DNA of 64,000 nucleotides from an uncultured SAR86 cluster bacterium (GTDB taxonomy: Bacteria; Pseudomonadota; Gammaproteobacteria; Magnimaribacterales; AG-339-G14): contig CACOBG010000003.1 in assembly GCA_902625415.1 (NCBI GenBank), positions 1 to 64,000 on the forward strand. Direction: 5' to 3'. Positions 35,928-45,186 of the stretch are shown here, in pieces. The notes beneath the pieces were generated by a model that was not told the origin of the DNA, ran no database searches, and saw only the letters and a program-made list of their open reading frames with translations. A program made the position numbers and the translations under genes. How positions within the stretch are numbered: position 1 is the stretch's first letter; each line of letters opens with the position of its first letter.

Positions 35928-37931
35928 CTAATTACCAGTTTCTAGATATCTCAGATCTTGTGTTGATAACTCAATGTTTGTTGCGTCAATACAACTATCC
36001 AGCTCGAAAAAATTTCTTGGGCCTACTAAAGGGTAAGCAGATATCTCAAGGTTTACTACATAGGAAAGAGCAATTTGGATTGGTTGGCAGCCCTTTTCTT
36101 TAGCTAATTCAATAGCCCTATCTCTTCGAGCAAGATTTTGCTCATCATGCCAAACTCTTTTTTCTTCTTCATCAGTTGGATTAGCAAAATGTTCATTTGC
36201 AGCAAATTCAACTTTGTTGACGAAGAAACCTCTTGCTTGAGAGGACCAAGGAAAAAGATGAATGTTGTTTTCTTTAAGATATTTCAGATAAGTCTCGTCA
36301 CAAGAAAAGCAGCCAGGCCACACGGGTTCAATCATTCTAGCTAAACTAAAATTATTACTTAAGACTTTGAAGCCAACTTTTTGTTGTTCATGTGCATAGT
36401 CATTTGCCGACTTAAAACGCTCTAGTCCCCAATTAGATGCGCCTAATACATCTATTAATCCATCTTTTTTACAATCATTCAGAGCATCGATGAATTCAGT
36501 TACAGGAACGTCAAGATTATCTCTATGCAGGCAGTAAATATCTAATTTATCAATATTACCTCTTGAAAGAGATTCTTCAATTTGAGGTCTGATTTTATCT
36601 GGGTAACAATCTGGTGTATGTGCGCCTTTACCTAAAACAACCACATCTTTTAAGCTTCTTGAGTTTATCCAATCACCCAAATATTTATCACTCAATCCAT
36701 GATTATAAATATAAGCAGTATCGAAAACTTTGCCACCTTTGCTGTAGTAATAATCAAACATTGCAAACGCATGAACTTCATTTATTTGGTTGTCACATCC
36801 AAAAACTATCGGGGAAATTTCCTTTTCCAATTCAGAAATTTTTATTGAATTTAAGTCTTTTGATGGATTTGAAAAAACTGAACTTTTAAGCGACGAAGTA
36901 TTTATGGAGTTTGCTGGATAAACTACGCTTAATTTGTTTAACCATTTATCAAGCCAAATTGAATTACTCAAAGAATCTGCATGAGACATAAAAGCAGATT
37001 CAATTTTTCCTTTTTTAATACAAGAGCTAGCTTCATCAATTTCTCTAGTAAATAAACCTACATCGTCCATTACTTCAACAACCTTTTCTTGATTGTTTTC
37101 TAGAATTTTGATTTCTGCTTTTTGTCCTTGAAATTGACCGCAATGCCATGGCTCTTTGACAAAAATTTGTTTGTTTCCGGATGAGACTTTTAATGAATTT
37201 TCGTATTCTTCATTAATTGCTGATTTGATTAAAGCTTTAATTTTTGGACTAAATTCAAGCTCTGCTTTTGCGTTCAAATCGATATTATTTGAAGATAGTT
37301 CTCCAGAAGCAGATATTTTAATAGGATCTGCAAAAGAATTTTCAAGTAAAGTACCCGCTATCAATCTAGCCATAGATAAAGGATAGCAACCTATATCTAG
37401 GATTGACCCTCCGCCTAATTCTGGATTTTTGAGTCTATGTTTTTCATCAACATCAGCAGTAAAACCAAAGGAAGACTCTATCAAAACTTCTTGGCTAGAA
37501 AATTCTTGTTTAACCAATTCGAGCATCTTATGAGTAAGTGGGTGGCATCTATACATAAAAGCTTCCATGAAAAATAGATTAAGCCCCCTCGCCTCATTAA
37601 GTAGAATCATTGCCTCGGTTGAATTCATCGTCATTGGTTTTTCACACAGAAGATGTTTACCACTTCTAAGAGTTTTTAGACTCAAATCAAAATGGCTGTT
37701 GTGCGGAGTACCAATATAGATGGCATCTATTGAAGAATCGTTCAGTAAAGCATCATATGAATCGTATGTATCTACACTATATTTGTCAGAAAAGTGTTTT
37801 AGATTTTTGGAGGATCTGCTTGCAACAGCTGCCAATTTACCTTCTTTGGAATATCTAATTGAGTCACAGAAAGCTGTGGAAATTGTTCCTGTACCGATAA
37901 CTCCCCACTTAACCATTTTTTCTTTCCTCAA
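35928..37931 (-). CDS. Fusion of Gfo/Idh/MocA dehydrogenase and aldo/keto reductase
   Basis: A 667-residue bifunctional oxidoreductase. Residues about 6-335 are a Gfo/Idh/MocA dehydrogenase: dinucleotide motif GVIGTGTIS at 10-18 and EKP at 97-99. A short linker leads to an aldo/keto reductase from about 365 to 667 with the catalytic tetrad Asp404, Tyr409, Lys435 and His469 and a cofactor segment PLVGPRNFFEL near 640. Both halves keep their active residues. The pair could pass a sugar or polyol between two redox steps. Met6 is a possible shorter start. It overlaps the upstream GPH carrier gene by 23 bases, so a carbohydrate or polyol pathway is plausible. Confidence 0.87.
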   Translation of the reverse strand: MRKEKMVKWGVIGTGTISTAFCDSIRYSKEGKLAAVASRSSKNLKHFSDKYSVDTYDSYDALLNDSSIDAIYIGTPHNSHFDLSLKTLRSGKHLLCEKPMTMNSTEAMILLNEARGLNLFFMEAFMYRCHPLTHKMLELVKQEFSSQEVLIESSFGFTADVDEKHRLKNPELGGGSILDIGCYPLSMARLIAGTLLENSFADPIKISASGELSSNNIDLNAKAELEFSPKIKALIKSAINEEYENSLKVSSGNKQIFVKEPWHCGQFQGQKAEIKILENNQEKVVEVMDDVGLFTREIDEASSCIKKGKIESAFMSHADSLSNSIWLDKWLNKLSVVYPANSINTSSLKSSVFSNPSKDLNSIKISELEKEISPIVFGCDNQINEVHAFAMFDYYYSKGGKVFDTAYIYNHGLSDKYLGDWINSRSLKDVVVLGKGAHTPDCYPDKIRPQIEESLSRGNIDKLDIYCLHRDNLDVPVTEFIDALNDCKKDGLIDVLGASNWGLERFKSANDYAHEQQKVGFKVLSNNFSLARMIEPVWPGCFSCDETYLKYLKENNIHLFPWSSQARGFFVNKVEFAANEHFANPTDEEEKRVWHDEQNLARRDRAIELAKEKGCQPIQIALSYVVNLEISAYPLVGPRNFFELDSCIDATNIELSTQDLRYLETGN

Positions 37932-39249
37932 TATTGATTAGTAATTGTTTGTGATATTCAGAATTTATTGGATAAAAATACATCAAGAAGATAGAAATAG
38001 CGATACCTGATGCAGGTATTAAAGACATGATATTTTTTAGGCCAGTGAGAGTTTCAGAAGTTTGAACTTCGTTTGGAGTAAAGTTAATTAAGGTTAATAA
38101 AACCCCTAGAATTAATGCAGCAACAGCAATAGATGATTTTTGAGCAAATGTCATAAATCCATATAGAGAGGATTCACTTCTGATTCCTGATTTCCACTCG
38201 CCGTATTCAATGGTATCTGGCAACATTGACCAAAATAATACCCCTCCCGCGCCTGAGGCTATGCCAATTAAACAAACTATGACAATCAATTCTTGTAATG
38301 AGTTGATTTGGTAATAATAAAATAACGCAAATGCCAGAAGTAGTAAGGACATAGAAATTTGCCATGTATTTCTTTTACCGATTTTTAATGATACGTATGA
38401 CCAAACAGGTATTGATGCAAAACTGCTAAGTCCACTCAGGCCTAGAACCAATCCTTGATAATTATGTAAGTCCAAAGCATATTTGATGTAATAAATTAAA
38501 TTTTTATTAAACATTATTGTGGTAGAGCCTAAGATTAAGATTGAAGAAAAGACAATCCAAAAAGGATAATTTTTTAAAATCGATAAAATTAATTTTGATA
38601 TCGAAGGATAAGTTTCCTTAACTTCATCTGTCGAGGATTCATTAACAGATGCATACGTAACGTAGAGAATAATAACTGCAAAAAAAGCAGCAATGCTTGA
38701 TAAATATATTATTCCAAGAGATTCATCATTTTGACCGAAGTAATTAATTATTGGAAAACCTAAAGAAGACATTAATAAGGTTCCAAATGATGCTCCGATC
38801 ATTCTTGCGGTAGTCAACTTCGTTCTTTCTTCACTATCTGAAGTTATTCTTGGAGTTAAAGAAGAATAAGGAACACTGACAATCGTAAAACATGTTCGGT
38901 GAAAAACGTTTACAAGTAATAAACATAAGAATAGGGATAATCCTGTAAAAGGAGGTACCCAAAACAATAAAACAAAAGATAGAGCTAACGGAATCGTCCC
39001 GAAAAAAATATATGGTCGATATTTGCCTCTTTTGGAAGAAGTTCTTTCTGCTAAATAACCCATGAATGGGTCGGTAACTGCATCCCAGGCAATACCTAAG
39101 GCATATATCCAACCAGCTAAATATGGGCTAATGCCCACAATATCTGTGTAAAAATATAAAAGGTAAAGACCGACTCCTGACCAATAAAAGCAAATAGAAA
39201 TGTCGCCCACTCCATAGCCGATTCTTTGTCTATTGGATAAAGGTATCAA
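37909..39249 (-). CDS. MFS transporter, GPH type
   Basis: A 446-residue carrier and the third GPH-family member in the window. The helix 2-3 region reads DPFMGYLAERTSSKRGKYRPY near 56-76, followed by VPYSSLTPRI near 124. Twelve helices are predicted. Substrate unknown, but its end overlaps the start of the dehydrogenase/aldo-keto-reductase fusion by 23 bases, which suggests that it imports a compound handled by that enzyme. The CoA-transferase gene upstream overlaps its start by 4 bases. Confidence 0.85.
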   Translation of the reverse strand: MIPLSNRQRIGYGVGDISICFYWSGVGLYLLYFYTDIVGISPYLAGWIYALGIAWDAVTDPFMGYLAERTSSKRGKYRPYIFFGTIPLALSFVLLFWVPPFTGLSLFLCLLLVNVFHRTCFTIVSVPYSSLTPRITSDSEERTKLTTARMIGASFGTLLMSSLGFPIINYFGQNDESLGIIYLSSIAAFFAVIILYVTYASVNESSTDEVKETYPSISKLILSILKNYPFWIVFSSILILGSTTIMFNKNLIYYIKYALDLHNYQGLVLGLSGLSSFASIPVWSYVSLKIGKRNTWQISMSLLLLAFALFYYYQINSLQELIVIVCLIGIASGAGGVLFWSMLPDTIEYGEWKSGIRSESSLYGFMTFAQKSSIAVAALILGVLLTLINFTPNEVQTSETLTGLKNIMSLIPASGIAISIFLMYFYPINSEYHKQLLINIEERKNG

Positions 39250-40382
39250 TTGCTTAAAGATTCTATGATCTCTTGTTTATGTTCGCCTAATGCTGGAGCA
39301 GGTTTGCCATTGAACATTTCATTACCATCAAATTTAGTAGGATATCGCAATGCTCGAACCTTACCTTGCGAAGCGCTGTTTATAAGTTGGAAAAGATTGT
39401 TTGCCTCAATTTGAGGATGGGTCATCAATTCATCTAAGGAAATTGTTTTAGAGCAAGGTACATCTTCGTTCTGTAATTTTTGAAGAGCATCATCTACAGT
39501 TAAGGATTCAAAAATTGTTAATGATTTAACTAACTCAACCATATTTTCACTTCTCGCAAAGGCATTATTGAATCTTTCGTCTTCAATAAACTCTGGCAAA
39601 CCTAAAGCTCTAAAAATTCCAAACCATTGAGCATCGGATAAAGCTGCAATAGAAAGAAATCCGTCTTTGCATTTATAAAGACTGTAGGATTTTGTTAGGG
39701 GCGGCAAAATTATCACGTCATCGTCTAATAAAGTGTGATTCATCATGCCATCTGGCCAAAGAAAAAAGACTGCTGAATCAATCATGGATAAATTCAATCG
39801 ATCAGCAACACCAGTTCTTTCTCTTTTAAAAAGTGCAGATGATAAAGATTGACAAACTGTGTAGGCAGTAATCTTGTCGCACAGAAGCGTTTTAATGTAT
39901 GCCGGTTCATCAAGGTCAGATTGAATATCTGTGGCTCCTGCCATGGCCTGCACGACGTGATCATATGCAGGTGAAGTGGAATAAGGACCCGAATCGCCAA
40001 AGCCATTTATGGATGCATAAATCAGTTTATCGTTTAATTTTTTACAATCACTTTCCCCAAGGCCTATTTTATCCATGACACCGGGTCTAAAGTTATTGAT
40101 TAAGATATCTGCGTTAGAAATTAATTTTTTAACTATTTCTAAGTCATCTTTCTCCTTTAAATTTAAATCTATAGATCTTTTGCCTCTATTGCAGTTTGCA
40201 AATAATGCAGACACCCCGCCTTTTTGCGTTCCCAAGTAGCGCATAGGATCTCCAATACCAGACTGCTCTATTTTTATGACTTCAGCACCTTGATCAGCCA
40301 TCATCATTGTAGCCAATGAGGCTGTAACAATTGTAGAAATCTCAACAATTTTTACCCCTTCTAAAGGTTTGTTATAACTCAT
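39246..40382 (-). CDS. CaiB/BaiF family CoA-transferase
   Basis: A 378-residue class III CoA-transferase. It has the family start GVKIVEISTIVTASLA, and Asp169 (LLCDKITAYT) falls at the number of the catalytic Asp of formyl-CoA transferase, where an aspartyl-CoA intermediate forms. It lacks the racemase-type His/Asp pair seen in the gene at 12008-13141, so it is a true transferase rather than a racemase. Donor and acceptor acids are unknown. It heads the run CoA-transferase > GPH carrier > oxidoreductase fusion, joined by overlaps. Confidence 0.85.
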   Translation of the reverse strand: MSYNKPLEGVKIVEISTIVTASLATMMMADQGAEVIKIEQSGIGDPMRYLGTQKGGVSALFANCNRGKRSIDLNLKEKDDLEIVKKLISNADILINNFRPGVMDKIGLGESDCKKLNDKLIYASINGFGDSGPYSTSPAYDHVVQAMAGATDIQSDLDEPAYIKTLLCDKITAYTVCQSLSSALFKRERTGVADRLNLSMIDSAVFFLWPDGMMNHTLLDDDVIILPPLTKSYSLYKCKDGFLSIAALSDAQWFGIFRALGLPEFIEDERFNNAFARSENMVELVKSLTIFESLTVDDALQKLQNEDVPCSKTISLDELMTHPQIEANNLFQLINSASQGKVRALRYPTKFDGNEMFNGKPAPALGEHKQEIIESLSN

Positions 40383-40452
40383 TCTCTCCCTCCCAAAAAA
40401 TTATCTATAATTAAGATACTTCGTCTCGTAGACATATTCAATGGGGAAAATA

Positions 40453-41742
40453 ATGAACAATTTAAAAGAATTATCAGAACTTGCATGGAAAGGAGAATTA
40501 GATACTAAATTTGAGCATCATCCAGTACACACCTTTTATGAGGGTTCAACTGAACTCGCAGAAAATTTGCTTGGTCTCAAAGGTATAGCTGGTTTTTATA
40601 TAATTGATACAAAAGATGGATTGGTAATGATAGATTCAGGTAGTCATCTGGATATTGATTCTGCTTATAATGAAATTAAAAAATGGCGTCCAGAAGATGA
40701 TGTAAAAGCTGCTATTTTCACACATCATCACGTTGATCATATTTTTGGTACCCAAAGGTTTGATAAAGAAGCGAATAAATCAAATCGTAAACGTCCTATT
40801 GTTTATAGTCATGAATTGTTACCTGATCATTTGGATCGGTATAAAAAAACTCTCGGATGGAATACGGCAATAAACCGAAGACAATTTGCCATAAATGTAC
40901 CTCATTTTAAGTGGCCAGAAGAATACCGTTATCCTGATATTACCTATGAGGATAAAACTTCATTCACTTTAGGAGATTGTACTTTTGAACTGTTTCATGG
41001 AAGAGGCGAAACAGATGATCATACTTGGGTTTTTGTTCCTGAAAGAAAAATTCTCGCGCCGGGTGATTTATTCATTTGGGCTGTACCAAACGGTGGTAAT
41101 CCACAAAAAGTTCAAAGATATGTCAGTGATTGGTCGAAGGCTTTGAAACAAATGATGAAGAAAGATGCTGAAATTATGATTCCTGGTCATGGGTTTCCTA
41201 TTTTTGGAAAAGAGCGAATACAAGAAGCCTTGTCAACAACAGCTCATTTCTTGGAAGATTTAGAAGATGAAACACTCAGACTTATGAATCGAGGTAAATC
41301 CCTAAATGAAGTTTTTCATCAAGTAAAAATACCTACTGAGATTCAAAAAAAACCCTGGTTAAGACCAGTCTATGATGATCCCAAGTTTTTAATAAAAATG
41401 ATTTGGAAGAGATATGGTGGTTGGTGGGACGGAGAATATGACAGATTACTACCTGACACAAGGGAGAATGAAGCTAAAGAATGGGTTGATCTTTGTGGGA
41501 GTATAGATTTGATTATTGATAAGGCGCTTGAAAATTTGAGTAAAAAAAAGTTTGAACTAGCAGCTCATCTAATTGAAGTAGCTTATTATGCAGACAAGCA
41601 AAATAAAAAACTCCATACAGCTAGAAAAGAAATTTATTCAGCTTTTTCAAAAGTTCAAGACTCATCTATGGCAAGGAATATTTTAAATCATGCTGCATTA
41701 TCTTCTAATGAGCAGAAAAGAGATTTAGCTTCAGAGAATTAA
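40453..41742 (+). CDS. MBL-fold alkylsulfatase-like hydrolase
   Basis: A 429-residue protein from this start. The metal motif THHHVDH is near residues 90-96, then [10 protein letters not shown] near 187 and GHGFP near 248 supply further ligands. The C-terminal part, including KRYGGWWDG near 332 and the helical LEVAYYADK-type region, matches the alkylsulfatase dimerisation domain of SdsA-type enzymes, but the SCP2-like domain at their end is missing. A substrate such as a sulfate or phosphate ester is possible. ATG at 40453 is preferred because GGGGA stands 5 bases before it; the in-frame ATG at 40441 has no ribosome site. Confidence 0.82.
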   Translation: MNNLKELSELAWKGELDTKFEHHPVHTFYEGSTELAENLLGLKGIAGFYIIDTKDGLVMIDSGSHLDIDSAYNEIKKWRPEDDVKAAIFTHHHVDHIFGTQRFDKEANKSNRKRPIVYSHELLPDHLDRYKKTLGWNTAINRRQFAINVPHFKWPEEYRYPDITYEDKTSFTLGDCTFELFHGRGETDDHTWVFVPERKILAPGDLFIWAVPNGGNPQKVQRYVSDWSKALKQMMKKDAEIMIPGHGFPIFGKERIQEALSTTAHFLEDLEDETLRLMNRGKSLNEVFHQVKIPTEIQKKPWLRPVYDDPKFLIKMIWKRYGGWWDGEYDRLLPDTRENEAKEWVDLCGSIDLIIDKALENLSKKKFELAAHLIEVAYYADKQNKKLHTARKEIYSAFSKVQDSSMARNILNHAALSSNEQKRDLASEN

Positions 41743-41921
41743 AGCTTTTCAAGTTCTTCCTGTGACAATTCACGGGCTTCTTCTATGAGCATAATAGGAA
41801 TGCCATCTCTAATTGGATAAGCTAATCTAGCATCTTTACTAATCAATTCATCTCCATGCAAAACAAGAGATGAGTGAGTCTTTGGGCAGACTAAAATATC
41901 TAATAATTTTTGGTTAATCAT
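41739..41921 (-). CDS. Trm112/YcaR family protein
   Basis: A 60-residue protein beginning [16 protein letters not shown] and continuing [19 protein letters not shown], the pattern of the bacterial Trm112-like (YcaR) family. Eukaryotic Trm112 activates several methyltransferases; the bacterial role is less clear. Only one of the usual cysteines is kept, which is common in bacteria. Its start overlaps the gltX stop by 8 bases, making it the last gene of an rnhA-dnaQ-gltX run. It converges on the alkylsulfatase-like gene with a 4-base overlap. Confidence 0.88.
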   Translation of the reverse strand: MINQKLLDILVCPKTHSSLVLHGDELISKDARLAYPIRDGIPIMLIEEARELSQEELEKL

Positions 41922-43275
41922 TCAATGTATATTCTATCCTTTTTAAAGAAGTTTCTTTGCCCAATATAAACAAAAGTTCTGTAATAGAAGGTGCATTCTC
42001 TCTACCAGTCAAAATAACTCTTAAAGGTTTTCCCAATTCTGGAAACTTTAGATCATTAGCTTGTAAAAATTCTTTGATATATTTTTCAATTGTATTTTTT
42101 TTAAAATCTATCTCTTTCAATTGCTTGCTAAATTCAGCAAGTAATTTCTTTTTGTTAGGATCAATATTAAGAGAATCAAAATTGGTTTCGGGTTCTTCAA
42201 AAAAATAGATTGAGTCTTCTGCAATCTGATTTAAAGAATTAGCTCCCTTTGCTAATAATGAGATTGCTAAATTTCCATTATCTATTTCGTTGAAATCAAC
42301 ATCTGAAATTTCTTTAACTTTTGTTATTAATTCTTCAGTAGACAAAAAATTTAAATATTTGTTGTTATACCAATTTAACAAATCTTGAGAATATTTTGAT
42401 GGAGAAGAATTCACATCACTTAAATCAAAGATTTTTTGAAGCTTTTCTAAAGAAAATATTTCTTCTTCTCCGTAAGACCATCCCAATCTTACTAAATAAT
42501 TGATTAAGGCATCGTTTAAATAGCCCTTCTTTTTATAATCCAAGATATCTTCTGCTCCATCTCTTTTAGAAAGTCTTTTACCTGATTCAGCCAGAACCAT
42601 TGGAAGATGAGCATATTTGGGAATTGTTGCGCCTAATGCCTCTAGAACGTTAACTTGCTTGAGAGTATTAGTAATGTGATCATCTCCTCTAATTACCGTT
42701 GTGATTTTCATATCCATGTCATCAACAGCAGCAGAAAAATTATAAGTTGGTGAGCCGTCACTTCTAAGAATTATAAAATCGTCAAATTCTTTATTATTGA
42801 TTGCAATATCCCCCAGAATTAAGTCTTTAAATTTTGATTCGCCCTCCAAAGGAAATTTAAATCTTAAAACCATACCTTCTGCAAATTCGATATTATTATT
42901 TCTGTTCAGCCCGTTGTACTTAGGCTTTTGTTTTTTAGCTATTTGTTCTTCTCTCATTTTAGTAAGAGTTTCTTCGCTACAATCACAAGCATAGGCAAAA
43001 CCTTTTTTATAAAGATCAATTGCAAGTTCTTTATGCTTCGCAATCTTTTTTGATTGATATATGGGTTCAGCATCGAGTTTAATTTTCATCCAATCGAGAG
43101 AATTGAGAATAGAATCAACATATTCATCTTTGGAGCGCTCATGATCTGTATCCTCAAATCGTAAAAGAAACTTTCCTTTTTTTGCTTTTGCAAATAAATA
43201 AGAAAATAATGCAGTTCTTGCCCCGCCTATGTGTAAATGTCCTGTTGGGCTGGGAGCAAATCTAGTTATTTCCAT
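41914..43275 (-). CDS. gltX: Glutamyl-tRNA synthetase
   Basis: A 453-residue class I aminoacyl-tRNA synthetase. The ATP-binding HIGH motif appears as HLHIGG near 14-19, and the KMSKS motif as [10 protein letters not shown] near 233-242. The zinc-type region CDCSEE near 107 is reduced. The enzyme charges tRNA-Glu for translation. It is slightly shorter than the usual 465-475 residues. The gene overlaps dnaQ upstream by 14 bases and the Trm112-like gene downstream. Confidence 0.96.
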   Translation of the reverse strand: MEITRFAPSPTGHLHIGGARTALFSYLFAKAKKGKFLLRFEDTDHERSKDEYVDSILNSLDWMKIKLDAEPIYQSKKIAKHKELAIDLYKKGFAYACDCSEETLTKMREEQIAKKQKPKYNGLNRNNNIEFAEGMVLRFKFPLEGESKFKDLILGDIAINNKEFDDFIILRSDGSPTYNFSAAVDDMDMKITTVIRGDDHITNTLKQVNVLEALGATIPKYAHLPMVLAESGKRLSKRDGAEDILDYKKKGYLNDALINYLVRLGWSYGEEEIFSLEKLQKIFDLSDVNSSPSKYSQDLLNWYNNKYLNFLSTEELITKVKEISDVDFNEIDNGNLAISLLAKGANSLNQIAEDSIYFFEEPETNFDSLNIDPNKKKLLAEFSKQLKEIDFKKNTIEKYIKEFLQANDLKFPELGKPLRVILTGRENAPSITELLFILGKETSLKRIEYTLND

Positions 43276-43942
43276 GATCTATCTTTAAGGAATTTAGGTA
43301 ATTTTGATGCTTATTAAGATCATCTTCCGAAGCCTTAATCTTAACTAAATTGAAATCGTTTGAGACATCATTAGAAAATCTTGATTGAAATTCTATTGAA
43401 GAGTTTTCGTCAAATCCTAAATCTCTTTGCCCTCCAGTCATAGCAAGATATACATCAGCTAAAATCTCGGAATCTATCAAAGCGCCATGATAGCTTCTGT
43501 CATAACCAGTTATTTGATATCTATCTGTTAATACTTCTAGGCTATTTCTTTGACCTGGATGTTTCTCCCTTGCGATTGACAAGGTATCGGTAATTTTATT
43601 TACGTGATCTTCAATTTTTATATCAAGACCAGCAAGTTTAAGTTCGTGATTTAAAAATCCAACATCGAACTCAGCGTTATGAATTAATAATTCTGAGTCT
43701 TTTATAAAATCTAAAAATTCTTCATAGATTTCTATAAATGATGGCTTATCAGACAAAAAATCATCAGATAATCCATGGATTTTGAAAGATGGCCCAACTG
43801 TTCTTTCTGGATTCAAGTAAACTTGATAAGAATTTTTCGTTAATTTTCTATTTACTAGTTCTACTCCAGCAATTTCAATAATTCTGTGATCGTTGGCAAT
43901 ATCTAAGCCGGTAGTTTCAGTATCAAGAACAACTTGTCTCAT
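43262..43942 (-). CDS. dnaQ: DNA polymerase III epsilon subunit (proofreading exonuclease)
   Basis: A 226-residue DnaQ-type 3'-5' exonuclease. Motif I is VLDTETTGLD at 5-14, motif II HNAEFDVGFLN near 88-98, and motif III YHGALIDSEILAD near 154-166. It proofreads DNA replication by binding the polymerase alpha subunit. Its start overlaps the rnhA stop by 4 bases (ATGA). The rnhA-dnaQ pair is conserved across the gammaproteobacteria, although in E. coli the two genes are divergent. Confidence 0.95.
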   Translation of the reverse strand: MRQVVLDTETTGLDIANDHRIIEIAGVELVNRKLTKNSYQVYLNPERTVGPSFKIHGLSDDFLSDKPSFIEIYEEFLDFIKDSELLIHNAEFDVGFLNHELKLAGLDIKIEDHVNKITDTLSIAREKHPGQRNSLEVLTDRYQITGYDRSYHGALIDSEILADVYLAMTGGQRDLGFDENSSIEFQSRFSNDVSNDFNLVKIKASEDDLNKHQNYLNSLKIDHGNN

Positions 43943-44379
43943 GTCAGCTCATCTATACCTTTATTTGCCAAAGCATCGGCAATATCGTTTTCTCTATGAT
44001 TGCTATGACCCTTTACCCAAAACCAACTTACTTGATGATGATTTGTCATTCTATCTAGCTCAATCCAAAGTTCTGAATTTTTTACTGGCTTTTTTGAGGC
44101 ATTCTTCCAGCCATTTTTTTTCCAATTGATAATCCATTCACTAATACCATCTTTTACATATTTTGAATCTGTATAAAGTTCAATAGTTTTAGGATCTTTA
44201 TAAAACTTTAATGCCTCTATGGTTGCTGTCAGCTCCATCTTATTATTTGTTGTATTAAAGCTACCCCCGTAAATCTCTTTTTCTTCTCCATTTTCAATAA
44301 TAAGTGCACCCCAACCACCTAATCCGGGATTGCCTTTACAGGCGCCATCTGTAAAAATCCTAATTGTATTTTTAGACAT
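43939..44379 (-). CDS. rnhA: Ribonuclease HI
   Basis: A 146-residue RNase HI. The four catalytic acids are in FTDGACKGNPG (Asp about 11), NKMELTATIEAL (Glu about 48), LYTDSKYV (Asp about 69) and ENDIADALA (Asp about 134). It cuts the RNA strand of RNA-DNA hybrids. It is divergent from gloB with 38 bases between starts, and precedes dnaQ and gltX in one minus-strand run. Confidence 0.96.
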   Translation of the reverse strand: MSKNTIRIFTDGACKGNPGLGGWGALIIENGEEKEIYGGSFNTTNNKMELTATIEALKFYKDPKTIELYTDSKYVKDGISEWIINWKKNGWKNASKKPVKNSELWIELDRMTNHHQVSWFWVKGHSNHRENDIADALANKGIDELT

Positions 44380-44417
44380 CTATAAGAAAAGAGATAGAAG
44401 TTAATATTACTTTAAAA

Positions 44418-45185
44418 ATGATTTCTAATATAGAAGCTATTCCAGCATTTTCAGATAATTATATTTGGATATTAATAAAAGGTAACTCAGCAGCAGTTGT
44501 TGATCCTGGTGATGCCTCTGCAGTAGAGAGTTTTTTAAACAAAAATAATCTTAATCTTGAAGCAATATTAATCACTCATCACCATTTCGATCATACCGGG
44601 GGAATAACGGAACTTACATCTAGATGGAAAACGAAAGTATATGGACCTAAAGGAGGTCACATAAAAGGTATTGACTCAGAATTATCAGAAAATTCAAATA
44701 TCAAAATTTTAGATACACAATTTCATATTTTTGAAACTCCAGGACATACTCTTGACCACATTGCCTATTATTCGAGAGATATTGATTCCCTATTTTGCGG
44801 TGATACTCTATTCTCTGGTGGATGTGGGAGACTATTTGAAGGAACGCCACTACAAATGTTTGACTCTTTGAATAAATTTTCTAATCTACCTGAAAAAACC
44901 AAAGTTTATTGTACGCATGAATATACTCTGAGTAATTTAACTTTCGCGTTAGAAGTAGAACCCGATAATGTTGATCTAAAAAAATATTTCGAAGAAGTCA
45001 GTTCACTCAGAGACTCCAACCTTATGTCTCTTCCATCAAGTATTAATTTAGAAAATAGAATTAATCCTTTTTTAAGAACTTCTGTTGACCAAGTTAAAGA
45101 AAATGCTGAGAATTATGCTAACAAACAGAACTTGCAACCCGTGGAAATCTTAGCAGCAATCCGTGATTGGAAAGATAATTTTTAG
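44418..45185 (+). CDS. gloB: Hydroxyacylglutathione hydrolase (glyoxalase II)
   Basis: A 255-residue MBL-fold enzyme. The metal motif THHHFDHTGG is near 54-63, a second His in ETPGHTLDHIAYY near 109-121, the bridging Asp in FCGDTLFSGGCGR near 130-142, and a third site THEYTLSNL near 168-176. This is the full glyoxalase II set. The enzyme hydrolyses S-lactoylglutathione to lactate and glutathione. It is followed by mltD with one base between the stop and the preferred start. Confidence 0.95.
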   Translation: MISNIEAIPAFSDNYIWILIKGNSAAVVDPGDASAVESFLNKNNLNLEAILITHHHFDHTGGITELTSRWKTKVYGPKGGHIKGIDSELSENSNIKILDTQFHIFETPGHTLDHIAYYSRDIDSLFCGDTLFSGGCGRLFEGTPLQMFDSLNKFSNLPEKTKVYCTHEYTLSNLTFALEVEPDNVDLKKYFEEVSSLRDSNLMSLPSSINLENRINPFLRTSVDQVKENAENYANKQNLQPVEILAAIRDWKDNF

Positions 45186-45186
45186 A

